Counted from the first letter of the stretch, positions 21,591-38,490 are shown. The stretch: 64,000 nt of DNA from Myotis daubentonii (GCF_963259705.1 NC_081861.1:103561226-103625225), one strand, 5' to 3'. Notes: generated by a model not told the origin, from the sequence alone. Program-made: numbers and translations.

Positions 21591-23579
21591 TATGTCATAT
21601 TTAGGTATCTTTTAATTTTTTTTGCAATTATAAAAGGAATTTTTTTCATTTCTTTTCCTTAAATTTCATTGTTAGTATACAGAAAAATGGAATTTTTCGG
21701 GTTTTCTATATATAGAATCATGTCATGCAAAAAGTGAAACATTTACTACATCATTTCCAATTTGGATGCAATTTATTACTTTCTCTTGCCTAATTGTTGT
21801 GGCTAGGACTTCCAGAACTATGTTGAATAAGAGTGGTGAAAGTGGGCATCTTTGATTTTTTCCTGATTTTATAAGAAAAGCTTTCAAATTTTCACCATTG
21901 AGTATTATATTGGCTGAGGTTTTGTCATATATGGCCTTTATTGTGTGGAGATACTTTCCTTCTATAGCCACTTTATAGAGTGTTGTAATCATAAACAGAT
22001 GTTGTATCTTATCAAGTGCTTTTTTGCCTTTATTGATAAGATCATATGATTTATCCTTTATTTTGTTAAGGTGATATATTACATTAATAAATTTGTATGT
22101 GTTGAACCATCCTTGTGCCCCTGGAATGAGCCCCATTTGTTTGTGATGTATTCTTTTATGATGTATTGTTATATTAGGTTTGCTAATATTTGGTTCAGGA
22201 TTTTTGCATTTGTATTTATCAGAGATGTTGATCTGTAGTTGAATTTTTTGTATTACCAATTGGCTTATTTTGTTATCAGGGTATGTTGGCCTCATAAAAT
22301 GTATTAGGAAGTTGGCTTCATAAAATGTGTTAGGAAGTATTATCTCTTCTTCAAAATTTTGGAAAAGTTTGAGAATGATAAGTATTAACTCTGTTTTGAA
22401 TGTTAGGAAGAATTCACTAGTAATGCCATCTGGTCCTAGACTTTTATTTTGGGGAGGTTTATGATGGTTGTTTCAATTCCCTTATTGTTGATCGGTCTAT
22501 TTCGATTTTCTACTTCTTCATGATTCAGGTTAGGAATGTTATACATTCCTAGGAACTTATCCATTTCTTTTAGGTTATTTAATTTGGTAGCATATTCTTT
22601 CATAATATTCTAACTTTCATAAGTAAGATCTTTTGTATATCTGTGATATATGTGGTGACTTCTCCTTTTTAACTTCTGATTTTGTTTATGAGTCTTTTTT
22701 TTTTTTACCTTAGTGAGACTAGTGAGGCACTTGTCCAGTTTATTAATCTTCTCAAAGAAGCAGCTCTTTTTTGTATTAATTTTTTTGTATATTTTTTTGC
22801 TCTCTAATTCAATTATGCTTTAATTTCTTTTTTGTTGACTTTGGGTTGCTTTTGTTCTAGTTCTAATTTATAAGATGTTATATTTGGTTGTTTACTCTTG
22901 TTTCTTGAGGTAGGACTATAATGCTAAAAACTTCCCTCTTATAACTGCTTTTGCTGCATCCCAGAAGTTTAGATATGCCATATTGTTATTCTCATTTGTC
23001 TCTATATATGTTTTGATCTCACTCTTTATCCTTCTACCCAGTCATTTTTCAGTAGTATGTTGTTTAATCTCCACATATTTTTGGGTTTCTTTACTTCCTT
23101 TTTACAGTTGTGTGTGTGTGTTTTTTTTTAATTTCAATGTGGTCACCACAGAAAGTTATAATTGTGTGTAGAATAAGCTGTTCCAAGGAAGAGACCAGAA
23201 ACACATTTTTAATAGACCATTTATTTCCATGTGCATAGAAAATCTTTCATGGGCTCAAATGACCTTTTTGAAAAGATGGTAAAAAAAAATTTCTGTTCAT
23301 TAGGGAAATATTTGAAAATAGGTAAGAAAATAAAGGAAAATATTTAAAAAATATTGTGGTAAGAAAATATGCTTGGTATGAGTTAAATTCTCTTGAGTTT
23401 ATTGAGCTTAGTTTTGTGATTTAATATGTTGTCTATCCTTGAGAGTTTTCCATGTTCACTGAGAAAGAAAGAATAATCTGATGTTCTGAAATGAAAGGCT
23501 CTGTAAATGTCAATTATGTCAATTTGGTCTAATGTGTCATTTAAGTCCAATATGTCTTTGTTTTTTAATTTAGTTTATA

Positions 23580-24897
23580 TTAAAATTTTTTAATGTTGAC
23601 ATTGTTGCAGGCTTAACACTTATCCAAACCACTTTGCCCTACTCCACCCACCTGTGCTTCCCCCTCCTTTGGCTTTCACCACACTATTGTTCATGAAGTA
23701 TGTCTATATGTTCTTTAGCTAATCCCATCACCTTTTTTATCCAGTAACCTAAGCACTCACCCTTCTAGCCACAGCCTGTCAGTTTCATTTGTCCATGCTT
23801 CTGGTTCTATTTTCTTCTTTAGTTTATTTTGTTCACTGGAGTCCACATATTAGTGAGATTATATGGTATTTTTCTTTCTCTGACTGGTTTATTTCATTTA
23901 ACATGTTACCCTCCAGGTCCATCCATGCCATCTCAATGGGGAAGAGATCCTTCCTTTTTATAGCTGCATAGTATTCCATGATGTAAATTTACAAGAGATT
24001 TTTTATTCAATCATCTGCTGATGGGCACTTGGCTACTTTCAGATATAAGGTATTGTAAATAATTCTATGAACATAGGGGTGTATATATTCTTTCTGATTG
24101 GTGTTTCAGTATTCTTAGGATATATTCCAAGAAGTGGGATTGCTGGGTCAAGAGGTAGTTCCATTTTTAATAGTTTAAGGAAACACCATATTGTTTTCCA
24201 CAGTGGCTGCATCAGTCTGCATTTTCACCAGGAGAATACTAGGGTTTCCTTTTCTCCACATCCTCGCCAGAACTTACTATTTGTTGATTTTTGATGGTAG
24301 CCATTCTGATGGTTTGAAGTGATACCTCATTGTCATTTTTATTTGCAACTCTCTGATAATTAGTGAACTTGAACATTTTTTTTGTATGTATATTGGCCAT
24401 CTGTATGTCTTCTTTGGAGAAGTGTGCATTCAGGCCATTCAGGTTCTTTAACTATTTTTTATTGCATTTTTGTCTTCCTGGTATTGAGTTGTGTAACTTC
24501 TTTATACATTTTTGAAATTAACCAATATCAGATAAATCATTTGTGAATATGTTCTCCCATACAATTAATATTTGACAAACAAGGCAAGAGCATGCAATGG
24601 ATTCAAGGCAGTCTCTTCAATAAATGGTGTTGGGAAAATTCGATAGGTACATGCAAAAAAATGAAAGTAGACAATCAATTTACACCAAACACAAGAATGA
24701 ACTCAAAATGGATAAAAGACTTAAATGTAAGTCGCAAAACCATACAAATCTTAGAAGAAACCATAGGCAGTAAAATATCAGATATCTCATGCAGCAATAT
24801 TTTTGCTGATTTGTCCCAGAGGGCAAGGGAAACACAGGAAAATATGAACAAATGGGACTACATCAAGCAAAAATATTTTTTCACTACAAAAAAAGGC
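23580..24897 (-). mobile_element. 5'-inverted (twin-primed) L1 inserted in an older L1
   Basis: The 3' end is at 23580 (TTTTTTAATGTTGACATTG) and minus-orientation sequence runs to about 24560. From there to 24897 the L1 sequence is on plus (CTTCAATAAATGGTGTTGGG, GGGACTACATCAAGCAAAAA). The plus part is the segment that would normally lie next upstream in L1, so this is a single insertion with a 5' inversion. The host L1 resumes at about 24898. Confidence 0.75.
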
Positions 24898-26042
24898 TGA
24901 TATTTATTTATTGATTTTTCTCTTTGAATGATCTATGTAGAGCTGTCAATGGTGTATTAAGGTTCTCAACTATGATTGTGCTTTTTTATGTTTCTCCCTT
25001 TAGCTCTGTGAGGATTTGCTTTATATGTCTTGGTTTTCCCTGGTTGGTGGTAGGTAGGTAGGTAGATAGATAGATCTATATCTCCTTTATTTCGTGTTCC
25101 CTTTATCATTATAGAATGTCTATATTTGTCTCTTGTTACCTTTGTTATCTTGAAATTTATTCTTGAAATCTATTTTATGAAATAAATTTATGGCTACACC
25201 AACTTTTCTGTGGATGCTATTTTCTGGAAGAATCATTTCCATCCTTTTACTTTGAGTCTAACTTTGTCTTTTCAGATTAGATGTGTCTCCTGAACAAAAG
25301 CACCTGGTTGGGTTTTGTTTCTTACTCCAAGCTACTAATGTGTCTCTTTATTTGTTAATTCAGTCAATTTGCATTTGGGGTAGTTATTGCTGTATGAGGA
25401 TTAACAATAGTAATTTCAATTTTTGTTTTCTGGTAACACTGTATCTCCATGAGTTATTTTCCTTTGTGTTTCTGACTGTTGTTTTTGATTGGTGGTATTC
25501 CATACCTCTTTCCACTGTTTCCTTTTTTAGTTATGATTCTCAGGTTTGGATTTGTGTGTGTGTTTACCATTATGTTAGTAAAGATAAAATTTAATATATA
25601 CAGTAGTCCTTCTTCTGTTGATTGTGTCTGGTCCATATCCTCCTTTGAAAACTGACATTTACCACCTACCTTTTTATATGTTTGTTGGCACAAATTATTT
25701 CTGTTTAGGCTGTAAGTTAGTTGGTGATCTTATTCATAGTTTTGTGACCTTTTGTTCTTTGTTTCAGGTAGGATACACCTTGAGTAATTCCTACAATAGA
25801 GGTCTTCTTGCATTATTTTTTTCAGGTTCTGTATGTCTGGAAAGTATTTCTTCTTCATATATAAAGGATATGTTTTCTGTATATCTTATTCTTGGCTTTT
25901 AATTTATCTCTCTCAGTAGATTGAATATTTGGTTCCACTCTCTTCTAGCTTGTAGAGTTTCTGCTAATAAGTCTGATGATAATCTAACGAGCTCTTTTAT
26001 AAGGTATTTTCTTATTTTTCCTGTCTGCCTTGAGAGTTCATT

Positions 26043-26297
26043 TTTTGTCATTATTTTTTTTCTTTATTGATTAAGGTATTACATATGTGTCCTTATCCAC
26101 CATTGCCCCTCCACCCTCCACTCATGCCCTCACCCCCCTGGTGTCTCTATCCATTGGTTAGGCTTATATGCGTGTATACAAGTCCTTTGGTTGATCTCTT
26201 CCCCCTACGCCTACCCTCTCCTACCTTCCCTCTGAGATTTTATGGTCTGATTGATGCTTCTCTGTCTCTGGATCTGTTTTTTGTCATTAATTTTGTG
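26043..26297 (-). mobile_element. Short L1 3' end (minus)
   Basis: A 255-bp 5'-truncated copy: TTTATTGATTAAGGTATTACATATG at the 3' end, then the CATTGGTTAGGCTTATATGCGTG block shared with the young L1s at 13629 and 10722. It ends before TTTCAACACAAGG, where the older L1 ORF1 region continues. Confidence 0.75.
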
Positions 26298-26714
26298 ATA
26301 GTTTCAACACAAGGTGCCTTGGAGAACACCTTTTTGGATTGAAGTAATTAGGTGCTCAATCTGCTTCTTAGATTCAAGGATCTAGCTCTTTCCATTAGTT
26401 TGTGAAGTTCTTATCAACTATCATTTTCTTCTTCCTCTGTTCTTTTTCAGTTATTCATATTATTCTTATATTGCTCTTTCTGATGAAGTCAGATATATCT
26501 TGTAGAGACTTTTTTCAATTTTATGCTCATTTCTATCCTTTTCCCTCTGTATCATTTCTAGACTTGTGTCTTTGATATCACCAATGTTTTCCCCTCCGTC
26601 TGTTCTGCTCTATTTCCTGTGCTTGCTAGTTAATTATTGGTCTCTTTTATTAAGTTCTTCATCTTTGGAATTTCTGTTTAATTTTTTTACCCTTTTTTCT
26701 TTTTTTAATTTTGG

Positions 26715-26929
26715 GAAAAGGAAGAGTATTTTAAGAGAGGAAGGTAGAGAAGGGGAGAGAGAAAAACATTGATGTGAAAGAGAAATATTGATAAGCTCCT
26801 ACTTCCCACATGTGCTCCAACTTGGGATCAGACCCAGAACCTGGATATGTGGCCTGACTAAGAATTGAACCCACCACCCTTTAGTGTATGAGACAACACT
26901 CCAGCCAAGTGAGCCACACAAGCCAGGGA
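26715..26929 (-). mobile_element. Ves SINE (minus)
   Basis: GAGAGAAAAACATTGATGTG on the tail side, then the tRNA-like body with AAGAATTGAACCCACCACC (reverse of a B-box region) and GTGAGCCACACAAGCCAGGG at the head. It is inserted within L1 ORF1 sequence. Confidence 0.9.
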
Positions 26930-26934
26930 TGTTG

Positions 26935-27200
26935 GTTCTTTTTAAACTTCCAATTTCTTTGGTAAAGTACTTGTTTTGTTCATATATTTGTTTTCTGAGC
27001 TCATTAAACTGTCTTTCTGTATTATCGTGAATGCCATTGAGTTTTTCCAGAGCTGCAAGGTTTAATTCTCTCTCATTTAAATCACATTTTTTCATGTCTT
27101 TAAGTTTGTTTTCTGAAGACTTCTCATATTTATTTTCTTTTTGATCTGCCTCGCTACTTTGGTTATTCATGGTGTTTGATGGAATTCTCTGTGTAGGCAT
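26935..27200 (-). pseudogene. LINE-1 ORF1 N-terminal remnant
   Basis: Reads MPTQRIPSNTMNNQSSEADQ, then a charged coiled-coil (residues about 25-90: KNKLKDMKKC-like, ERQFNELRKQIYEQNKYFTK). It is cut by the Ves insertion at its C-terminal side; the remainder lies left of 26715 and is decayed. Confidence 0.7.
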
Positions 27201-28077
27201 CTATTTATGAGTAGCGCTTCTGTAGTAGAATACCAAGAAATGTTTCTTTATTTTCCAGTAGGTGGTGCTGAATCACAAGGTTTTTTTTTAAGCTCAATTG
27301 CAATTCTCTGGATTTTGAGATCTTCATGGGTGATGGAAAATGGGAAGTTTGGTGCCACCTATAATCCAGTCACCCCAGTCTGAGGTTACCCATTTGAAGG
27401 GGAATGCGGTGGTCTATGTGGCTCCACATTTGTGAAATCCAAGTGATTTTTTCTTCAGTCACATGTTGTTGTCAGTTTAGTAAAGATGTGTGGGGGTGGG
27501 TTTGACTGGGGGAACCCAGCAACCTCCTAAGTTGCTTTTCCCACCTGGTAATGGTGACCTCAGATCTCTGAGAGGTGATCCCTGTGTCCCAACCATGGGA
27601 CCAGTCAGAGAGCTTGGGGAAAAAATGCCACTGTTGTATCAGTCCTCAGGTTTTCAGATAAAAGGTGCTCCACAACCTGACACTACAGTTGAACAGAAGT
27701 GAGCTCTGGGAGTTTAAGAAGCAGACAGAATATGTGGCTTTGTTTTTCTGTATGGAATGCCAACCACCAGACAATCTGTCTGCATCCCTGCTCTGGTCAC
27801 TAGGCTCAGCTGCAGCTCATACTGCCCATTCCTGTTTGGATGCTCACTGAATCTCTTTGCTCCTCCTGGGTGAATGGAGTGGCAGCCACAACCTGATTTC
27901 TCCCCTTTCCAGGCTGAGCCCGGCCTTGAGCTTCCAGCTGTAGGGCTGGGTATGTGGATCATTTCAGCATTTTTCCCTTCTCACCTCTCCAGTTTCCTCC
28001 CACTTTTCCACTGATAGATATTTCAATGTGAGGGTCTCTAGGTGTGTTTGTTCATTGATCAGGGAATCCTTGTGTTG

Positions 28078-28117
<40 letters not shown>

Positions 28118-28190
28118 TGTTCAAATCCTTGAAACTTCAAGGAGAGAGACCAAGGGTATTTATCATGCTGCTGTTCCTCTGACATCACTG

Positions 28191-28450
28191 ATAACTAATC
28201 ATTTGAAGTGAGCAATTTAAACTATCGCTTACCTTTTTATATTCCAGCATTATATGGATTCTGCAGCAGTCGGTAATAACAGCAAATTATTTTCAGATCC
28301 ACAAATGAGTCACCACCTCAATATTTTCTCCTTAGTATTCTTTTCTAGATATTCATTCTCTTCATTGCCACCTCAAAATATTGGTGTGTTGGTTGGGATG
28401 CATCCAGTCCTCTAGATCTGCACTCTCTCTGGAGGCAATCACATCTAGTT
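28191..28450. other. Short single-copy segment
   Basis: No feature recognised between the L1 5' UTR and the next L1 fragment. Confidence 0.4.
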
Positions 28451-28682
28451 TTGTTTTATTTAATTTCTTCTATCAATATTTTGTATTTTTCCATGTGGGG
28501 ATCTTTCACTTCCTTGGTTAAACTCATACATGTGCATTTTGTTCTTTTTCATGGTGTTGTAAATGGGATATTTTCTTCATTTATTTCTTGGAGTGTTTGT
28601 TTTTACTGTGTAGAAATACAACTGATTTTCATATGTTAATTTTGTATTCTGTAAATTTAGCGAATTCATTTATTAGTTCCCA
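28451..28682 (-). mobile_element. Old L1 ORF2-region fragment (minus)
   Basis: TTTCATGGTGTTGTAAATGGGATATTTTC and TTAATTTTGTATTCTGTAAATTTAGCGAATTC match the reverse-transcriptase/C-terminal interval of L1 in reverse. A younger L1 3' end starts at 28683. Confidence 0.7.
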
Positions 28683-29815
28683 CATTTTTAAATTTATATT
28701 TATTGTTGAATTATTACAGATGTCACTCTCTTTTCCCCACTTTGACCCTTTAAATCACACTCATGCCCCCTCCCCAGGCCTTTACAGCATTATTTTCTGT
28801 GTCCATGGGTTATGCATATATGCATATAAGTTCTTTGGTTAATCTCTTCCTGCCTCCCCTTTCTCTATAAACTCTGTCAGTCTGTTGAATGCTTCAAAGT
28901 CTCTAGTTCTATTTTGTTCATCAATTTATTTTGTTCATTAGATTCCACATGTAAGTGAGATAATGTGATACTTGTTTTCTCTGTCTGGCTTTTTTCACTT
29001 AGAATAATATTCTCCAGGTCCCTTCATGCTGTCTCAAAATGTAAGAGATCCTTCTTCTTTACAGCTGCATAGCATTCCATTGTGTAGTAGTAAATGTACC
29101 ATAGATTTTATATCCACTCATCTACTGATGGGCACTTGGGCTGGTTCCAGGTCTTAGATATTATAAATTGTGCTGCTATGAACGTAGGGGTGCATATATT
29201 CTTGTTGATTGGTGTTTCAGGATTCTTAGGATATAGATTCATAGAAGTGATCTCACTAAGTCAAATAGCGCTCCATTTTTAATTTTTTGAAGAAACTCCA
29301 CACTATTTTCTATAGTAGTTCTACCAGTCTGTATTCCCAGCAATAGTACTAGGCTTCCTTTTTATCCACATCCTTGTTTGCACTTGTTTGCTGATTTATT
29401 GATGGTAGCCTATCTGGCAGATGTGAGGTGATACCTCATTTTCTTTTTAATTTTCATCTCTCTGATGATTAGTGATGTTGAGCATTTTTTCATATGTCCT
29501 TTGGCCATTTGTATATCCTCCTTGGAGAAGTATCTATTTAGGTCTTCTGTCCATTTTTTAATTGGGTTGATTGTCTTCCTTTTGTTGACTTTTATTAATA
29601 CTTTATATATTTTGAAAACTTACTGTTTATCAGATGGATCATTGGCAATATGTTCTCCCATACTATGGATTCCCTTTTTATGGTTTCACAACTTACGTTG
29701 AAGTATTTTATCAATTTTTAGTTTGTTGTTGTGTATGGTGTAAGTCGGCAATATGTTCTAACATTTTTTGTAGAGCCTTTAGAATTTTTTATATACAGGA
29801 TTATATTGTAGTGAT
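28683..29815 (-). mobile_element. L1 3' third (minus)
   Basis: The 3' end begins AAATTTATATTTATTGTTGAATTATTACAG, then the CATGGGTTATGCATATATGC block, then ORF2 C-terminal sequence to about 29815, where a plus-strand L1 begins. The 5' UTR-like sequence at 35796-38490 in the same orientation may be the rest of this copy after internal deletion. Confidence 0.75.
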
Positions 29816-29816
29816 G

Positions 29817-32800
29817 TAGGAGGGATGGTGGCATAGAGGTGAATCTTTTTCTCTCCCTCTGACATTTCAGCAAGTTAACCATGTACAATTCAACAAAGGT
29901 AGTCCTGCTCAACACAGAAGCATGCCTGAGAGACCTATGCACAGAAACATCTTAAGGTAGGCAATGGGGAATAAATGGGGAGGCAAGAAGGAAAAAAAGT
30001 GCAGATGGCTTGCACACACAGCCTCACAGCTGGGAGCTCATAACTTGGACAAGAGAAAGGAGAAATCCTGCAAAAGCAAGCACTTACTTCTGCCAGGAGA
30101 AACAGAGAGTTGGGGAAAGCCCTGCAGAGCGAGTGGCAAGCAGGGAGAGAGTAAACAGTGTCTGAGTCAGAAGGCTCCTGACAAAGCACAGGATTCTTTC
30201 TTGTGGCTCCCCAATGTCAGGCGGGGTGGTGGTATTTCAGAAAAAGGAACAGGACTACAGAGCTCTGCTTGGACTCCCAAAATTTGCCTCCTGTTGCCCT
30301 TGGAGTGGGTTCCAAGGAACATATTACCTATAAATCAAGAGCTGATGCAGCAGAGTCACAGTTTCCCTCTGTGGCTTATCCCCAGGAGGAGTACTTGGGG
30401 TGGGACCTCACAGAAGTCAGGAGTTGCTATTAGGGTGAGGGCAAAACAGACTCCACACCCAAGCAGTGTGGCTGTACTGCCTATGGAAACTGAGAAGGTT
30501 CATGACTAGTGAGTGGATCACAGAGGTAAATATCTAGTGATTTAGTGCCATCTATTGGGAGATAGTAGAAAGACCTCTTCAGTGATAAATGTGAAAGCAA
30601 AAGAGGACAACAAATACCATAAAGAACCAAAGCAACAACAATGACCAGAAATGCAATGAAACAATCCCCAGAAAGTAGGCAGGAACACATGTAAATATGT
30701 GATATAAATGAGACATTTCAAGATGGCATTTCTGAAAATACTCAATGGATATGAGAAAATACTGACGGACAATTAAGTGCACTCAGAAAACAAATCAATG
30801 AACAAAATGAGTACTTTAGCAGGTAGATTAAAACTTTAAAAAAGAACCAATAAAAAAATCCTGGAAATGAAGTAAGCAATTAAGGAGATTAAGAGTGAAC
30901 TACTGAGCATAGAAAACAGAACCAATGAGATAGAGGAAAGAACTAGTGATACAGAAGATAGTAAACAAGAAATAAAATGAAGGGAAGAAGAAAGACCCTA
31001 GAATAAAAAAATGGAAGAGCTCAATGATAACTATCTGACTTCATAAGGAAAAGCAATATTGTAATTATAGGCATTGCAGAGGTGAAAGAGAGGGAGCATG
31101 GAATAGAGAGTCTATTAAGACAAATAGAAAACTCCCCAAATCTATGGAAAGAGCTAGATTCTTGAATCCAAGAAGCAAACAGACCACCTAGTTACCTAAA
31201 TCCCAAGAGGTCCTCTCCATTGCACTTGGTATTGAAGCTGTCAAAAATTAGCGACAAAGAAAAAATTCTCAAAGCAGCAGGTAAAAGAAGGAAATAACCT
31301 GCAAAGAAAAAAACAGAATTTCCTCCGACTTCTCAGCAGAAACTCTATAAGCCAGAAGAAAGTGGAACCAAATATTTTTAAAAGTCTGAAAAGAGAAATT
31401 ATCAGCCACAAATAATATATCAAGAAAAATTATTCTTTAAATACAAAAGAGAAGTAAACATGAAGCTGAGGGATTTTATCACCCCGAACCCTTGATTGCA
31501 GGAAATACTCAAGAGAGTTATTCTACAAGAAACAAAGAACATAAGGTCACAACACTATGAGTAAGCTAACCAAAACACTTACAGCACAGACAGGGATAAT
31601 TTGTGACAACAAAAATATAAAAGGGGAGGGGAAAATGTCTCAGCAGACAAAGCTAGATGAAGATCAGATACACTCAAAAGGAAAAAAAAAAACTATGGTA
31701 TATATGGGACTTCATTTTTCACAAACATAATGGAAATCACATACAAAAATCCACAAACCACAGCATATCACTTAAAAAAAAAGAGGAAGCAAAGAAAATA
31801 TGTATGGAATACCACCAAACAAAAACATAATGGAAAAGAACCAATGGAGTCACAGAGCTACCAGAAAAGAAAAGATTAAATGGCTATAGGAAATCCACAT
31901 ACATCAATAATTACCCTAAATATAAATGTCTGAATTCACCAATAAAGAGGCACAGAATAGTAGACCAGATCAAAAACAAAACCCAACCATTTGCTGCCTA
32001 CCAGAGACACATCTAAGGTGCAAAGATACAGTTAGATTCAAAGTAAAAGGGTGGAAAATGATTTTCCAGGCAAGTAACATCCACAGAAAAGCAGGTGCAG
32101 CCATACTTATATCTGACAAAATAGATTTAAAGCTAACAAGAGACAAAGATGAACACTTAAAATGACAAAGGGGAAACTACCACAAGAAAACATAACATTT
32201 CTTAATATATATGTGCCCAACAAGGTAGCACCAACATATATATATAAAAAAAAAACTACTCACAAAACTAAAGGAAGAAACAGATCAAAACCCAATCATA
32301 GTAGGGGACCTTAATACTCCATTGACAGCTCTAGACAGATCAACCAAACAGGAAATCGATAAAGAAATATCGGCCTTAAATTAAACACTAAAACAAATGG
32401 GCATAATTGACATTTACAGACCTTCCATCCAAGAACACAGAGTATACATTCTCCTCCAGGGCACATGGAACATTCTCAAGGATATACCACATCAGCTAAT
32501 TCAAGAAGATTGAAAGTATACCAAGAATGTTCTCTGACTATGATTCCTTGAAGTTAGAAATCAATGGTTAGAAGGAAGTAAAGAACTCCGCAAATACATT
32601 GAGATTAAACAACATACTACTAAAAATGACTTATTCAAAGAAGAAATAAAAGATGAGATGAAAAGATATATAGAGAGAAATGAGAATAATAACACAACAT
32701 AGCAAAACCTCTGGGATGCAGCAAAAGCAGTAATAAAAGGGAAGTTTATATAATTGCAGAACAATCTCAAGAAACAAGAGAAATCCCAAGTAAACAACTT

Positions 32801-35795
32801 AACATCACACCTTAAAATACTAGAAAAAGAAGAACAAACACAGCCCAAAATCAGCAGAAGAAAGAAAATAATAAAAATTAGAACAGAATTAAATAAAATA
32901 GAGAACAAAAAGACTATTCAAAAAGGGAATAAAACCAAGAGCTGGTCCTTTGAAAAGATTAGTATATTGACACACCCCTGACACACTAATCTTTGAAAAG
33001 ATTAGTATATCGACTCACTAAGGGAAAAAGGGAAAAGACCCATATAAACAAAATCAGAAAAGAGAGAGAAGTCACCATAGACATCACAGATATACAAAGG
33101 ATCATACTAGATTATGAAAGCCTATATGCCAGCAAATTCAATAACCTGGAAGAAATGGTAAATTCCTAGAAATGTATAACCTTCCTAAACTAAATCATGA
33201 AGACTTGGAAAGTCTAAGTTGCCTGATCAGCAGTGAAGAAATTGAAACAACCATCAAAAACCTTCCAAAACACTAAAGTCCAGGACCAGATATTTTTACC
33301 AGTGAATTCTATCAAATGTTCAAAGATTTAAAAATTATCCTTCTCAAACTCTTCCAAAAAATTTGAAGATGAGGCAATACTTCCTAACACATTCTATGAG
33401 GCCAATATAACCTCAATACCAAAACCTAGCAAATATAACACACACCAAAAGAAAACTAAAGATCAATACCTCTGATGCATATAGATGAAAAAATCCTAAA
33501 CAAAATACTAGCAACTCAGGTACAACAGTACATCCAAAAATGATAGTGGGTTTCATTCCAGAGGCACAAGAATGGTTCAACATATGCAAATCAGTCAATG
33601 TAATACACTATATTAACAAAGGAAAGGATAAAAATCATGCCATCTTATCAATAGATTCAGGACAAGTATTAGAAAAGATACATCCATTTATGATTAAAAC
33701 AGTCAATAAAATAGGAATAGAAGGAAGGTACCTCAACATAATAAAGGTCACATATGATAAACCCTCAGCTAATGTACTCAATGATGAAAAACTGAAAGCT
33801 TTTCCTTTAAGGTCGGGAACAAGACAAGGATGTCTGTCCACTCTCACGAATCTTATTCAACATGGTGTTGGAAGTCCTAGCCAGAGCAATAAGGCAAAAT
33901 AAATAAATAAATGGCATCCAAATAAGGAAGGAAGAAGGCAAACTGTCCCTTTTTGTGAGTGGCATGATTCTGTATATAGAAAACCCTAAAGACTCCACCC
34001 AAAAACTATTAGAAACCATAAACAAGTAAAGTCAAGTTGTAGGATATAAAAATCAATGTGCAAAAATCCATTGCCTTCCTGTATACTAACAACAAAATGT
34101 GAGACAAAGAAGTGAACAAAACAATGCCCTTTGCAATTGCAACCAAAAGAATAAAATACCTAGGAACAAACTTAACAAAGAACATGAAAGACCTATATAC
34201 TGAAAATTACAAAGCATTATTAAAAGAGATTGAAAAATATACAGCAAAATGGAAAAATATCCCGTGTTCATGGATTGGAAGAGTCAACATAGTTAAAATG
34301 TCCATATTACCCAAAGCAATATACAGATTAAATGAAATCCTCATCAAAATCCCAATGTCATTTTTTCAAAGAAATAGAAAAAGAAATTATCAGATATATA
34401 TGGAACCACAAAAGATCCCTAATAGCCAAAGCAATCCTGAAAAAAAGTATGAAGCTGGAGGTGTCATGCTACCAGGCTTCAAATTATACTACAGAGCTAT
34501 GATAATCAAAACAGCATGGCATTGACAGGGAAACAGACCCACAGATCAATGGAACAGAATAGAGTGCCCAGCTATAAAACCACATAAACTTTGACAAAGA
34601 AGCCAGAAACACACAATCGAGTAAAGAAAGCCTCTTCAATTAATGGTGCTGGGAAAATTGGAAAGTCACATGCAAACGAATGAAACTGAACTACAGTCTG
34701 TCCACTTATACAAAAATTAATTCAAAATGGTTCAAAGACCTAAATATAAGACCCAAAACAATTAGTTACATAGAAAAAATATAGATAGCAAACTTATGGA
34801 CCTATGTCATAGAAAACATTTTATGACCTTGACCCCAAAGACAAAGGAAGTATAGGGGAAAATTAAATGAATGAGACTATGTCAAACTAAAAATCCTCTG
34901 CACAGCAAAACATAGTGACAACAAAACAAAGAGGCAGCCAACCAGATGGGAGACAATATTTGCAAACAGTATCTTCGACAAACGTTTAATTTCCAAAATA
35001 TATAAAAACCTCATAAAACTCAATATGAAACAAACCACATCTTCCGGGAAGACATATGAATAGCCAATCAATATATAAAAATATATTCAACCTCACTTGC
35101 AATTAGGGAAATGCAAATCAAAACTACGATGAGATATTACCTCATACTTGTTAGAGTGGTCATTATCAACAAAACAAGCAATAACAAGTGTGGGAGAGGT
35201 GGTGGGAAAAAAGGGAACCTTCATTCACTGCTGTTGGATATGTACACTGGTACAACCGCTATAGAAAACAGTCTGGCAATTACTCAAAAAATTAAGAATA
35301 CAGCTATCATACAACCCAGCAATCCTTATCCTGGGTATATACCCCAAAAACTCAAAATCATGTATTTGCAAAGATATATGCACCCCTACATTCATTTTAG
35401 AATTATTCACAGTGGTCAAGACATGGAAACAGCCAAGGTGTCTCACGATACAAGACTAGATAAAGAAGAAGTGGCCCATATACACAATGGTATACTACTC
35501 AGTCATAAAAAAAGGATGAAATAGTGTTGTTTGAAACAACATGAATTTGACCTGGAGAACATTATGCTATGTGAAATAAGTCAGAAAAAGCTAAGACCCA
35601 TATGATTTCACTCATATGTGGGATAAAAAACTGAAATACATTAACACAAACAGCAGTGTGGTTGTTGCCAGAAGGAAGAAGGTGGAGGTAAAAGGGGGTC
35701 CTAACCTAATATGAGGTGACAGGAGAAGATTTGACTTTGAGTGTTGGAAACATGATGTAATATAATCTTATAGCATAGAAACCTATACCTGAAGT
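29817..35795 (+). mobile_element. Near full-length older L1 (plus)
   Basis: It starts with a bat-type L1 5' end (GGAGGGATGGTGGCATAGAGG), then 5' UTR to about 30540, ORF1 remnants to about 31480, ORF2 from about 31900 to 35530 and a 3' UTR ending near 35795. Visible ORF2 parts are the endonuclease (31926-32165, CCLPETHLRCKD, AAILISDKIDL), the reverse transcriptase (33540-33902, [30 protein letters not shown]) and the C-terminal domain (34112-34525, 35111-35524, WKNIPCSWIGRVNIVKMSIL). Many stops and frameshifts make it inactive. Confidence 0.82.

Positions 35796-38490
<2,695 letters not shown>

Larger units (their letters stand above)
19749..28190 (-). mobile_element. Old, roughly full-length L1 (minus) with four nested insertions
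   Basis: The 3' UTR is at 19749-19990, ORF2 runs from about 20050 to 26040 in pieces, ORF1 from about 26300 to 27200, and the 5' UTR from about 27200 to 28190. Insertions are Ves 21381-21590, L1 23580-24897, L1 26043-26297 and Ves 26715-26929. Subtracting them leaves about 6.4 kb, full L1 size. Recognisable pieces are the reverse transcriptase at 21723-22295 (QMGLIPGAQGWFNTYKFINV, SGKNQRCPLSPLLFNIVLEV) and the ORF1 coiled coil at 26935-27200. All frames are decayed. An (ATT)n run at 28076-28118 lies in the 5' UTR. Confidence 0.75.

Noticed and set aside
30203..30509. Frames in the plus-strand segment near 30 kb (up to 181 codons from 29964)
   Set aside because: They fall in the 5' UTR of the plus-strand L1 and show no protein family signature.
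32945..33010. Short tandem duplication GAAAAGATTAGTATAT
   Set aside because: Small local duplication inside a dead L1 ORF2; no wider meaning.
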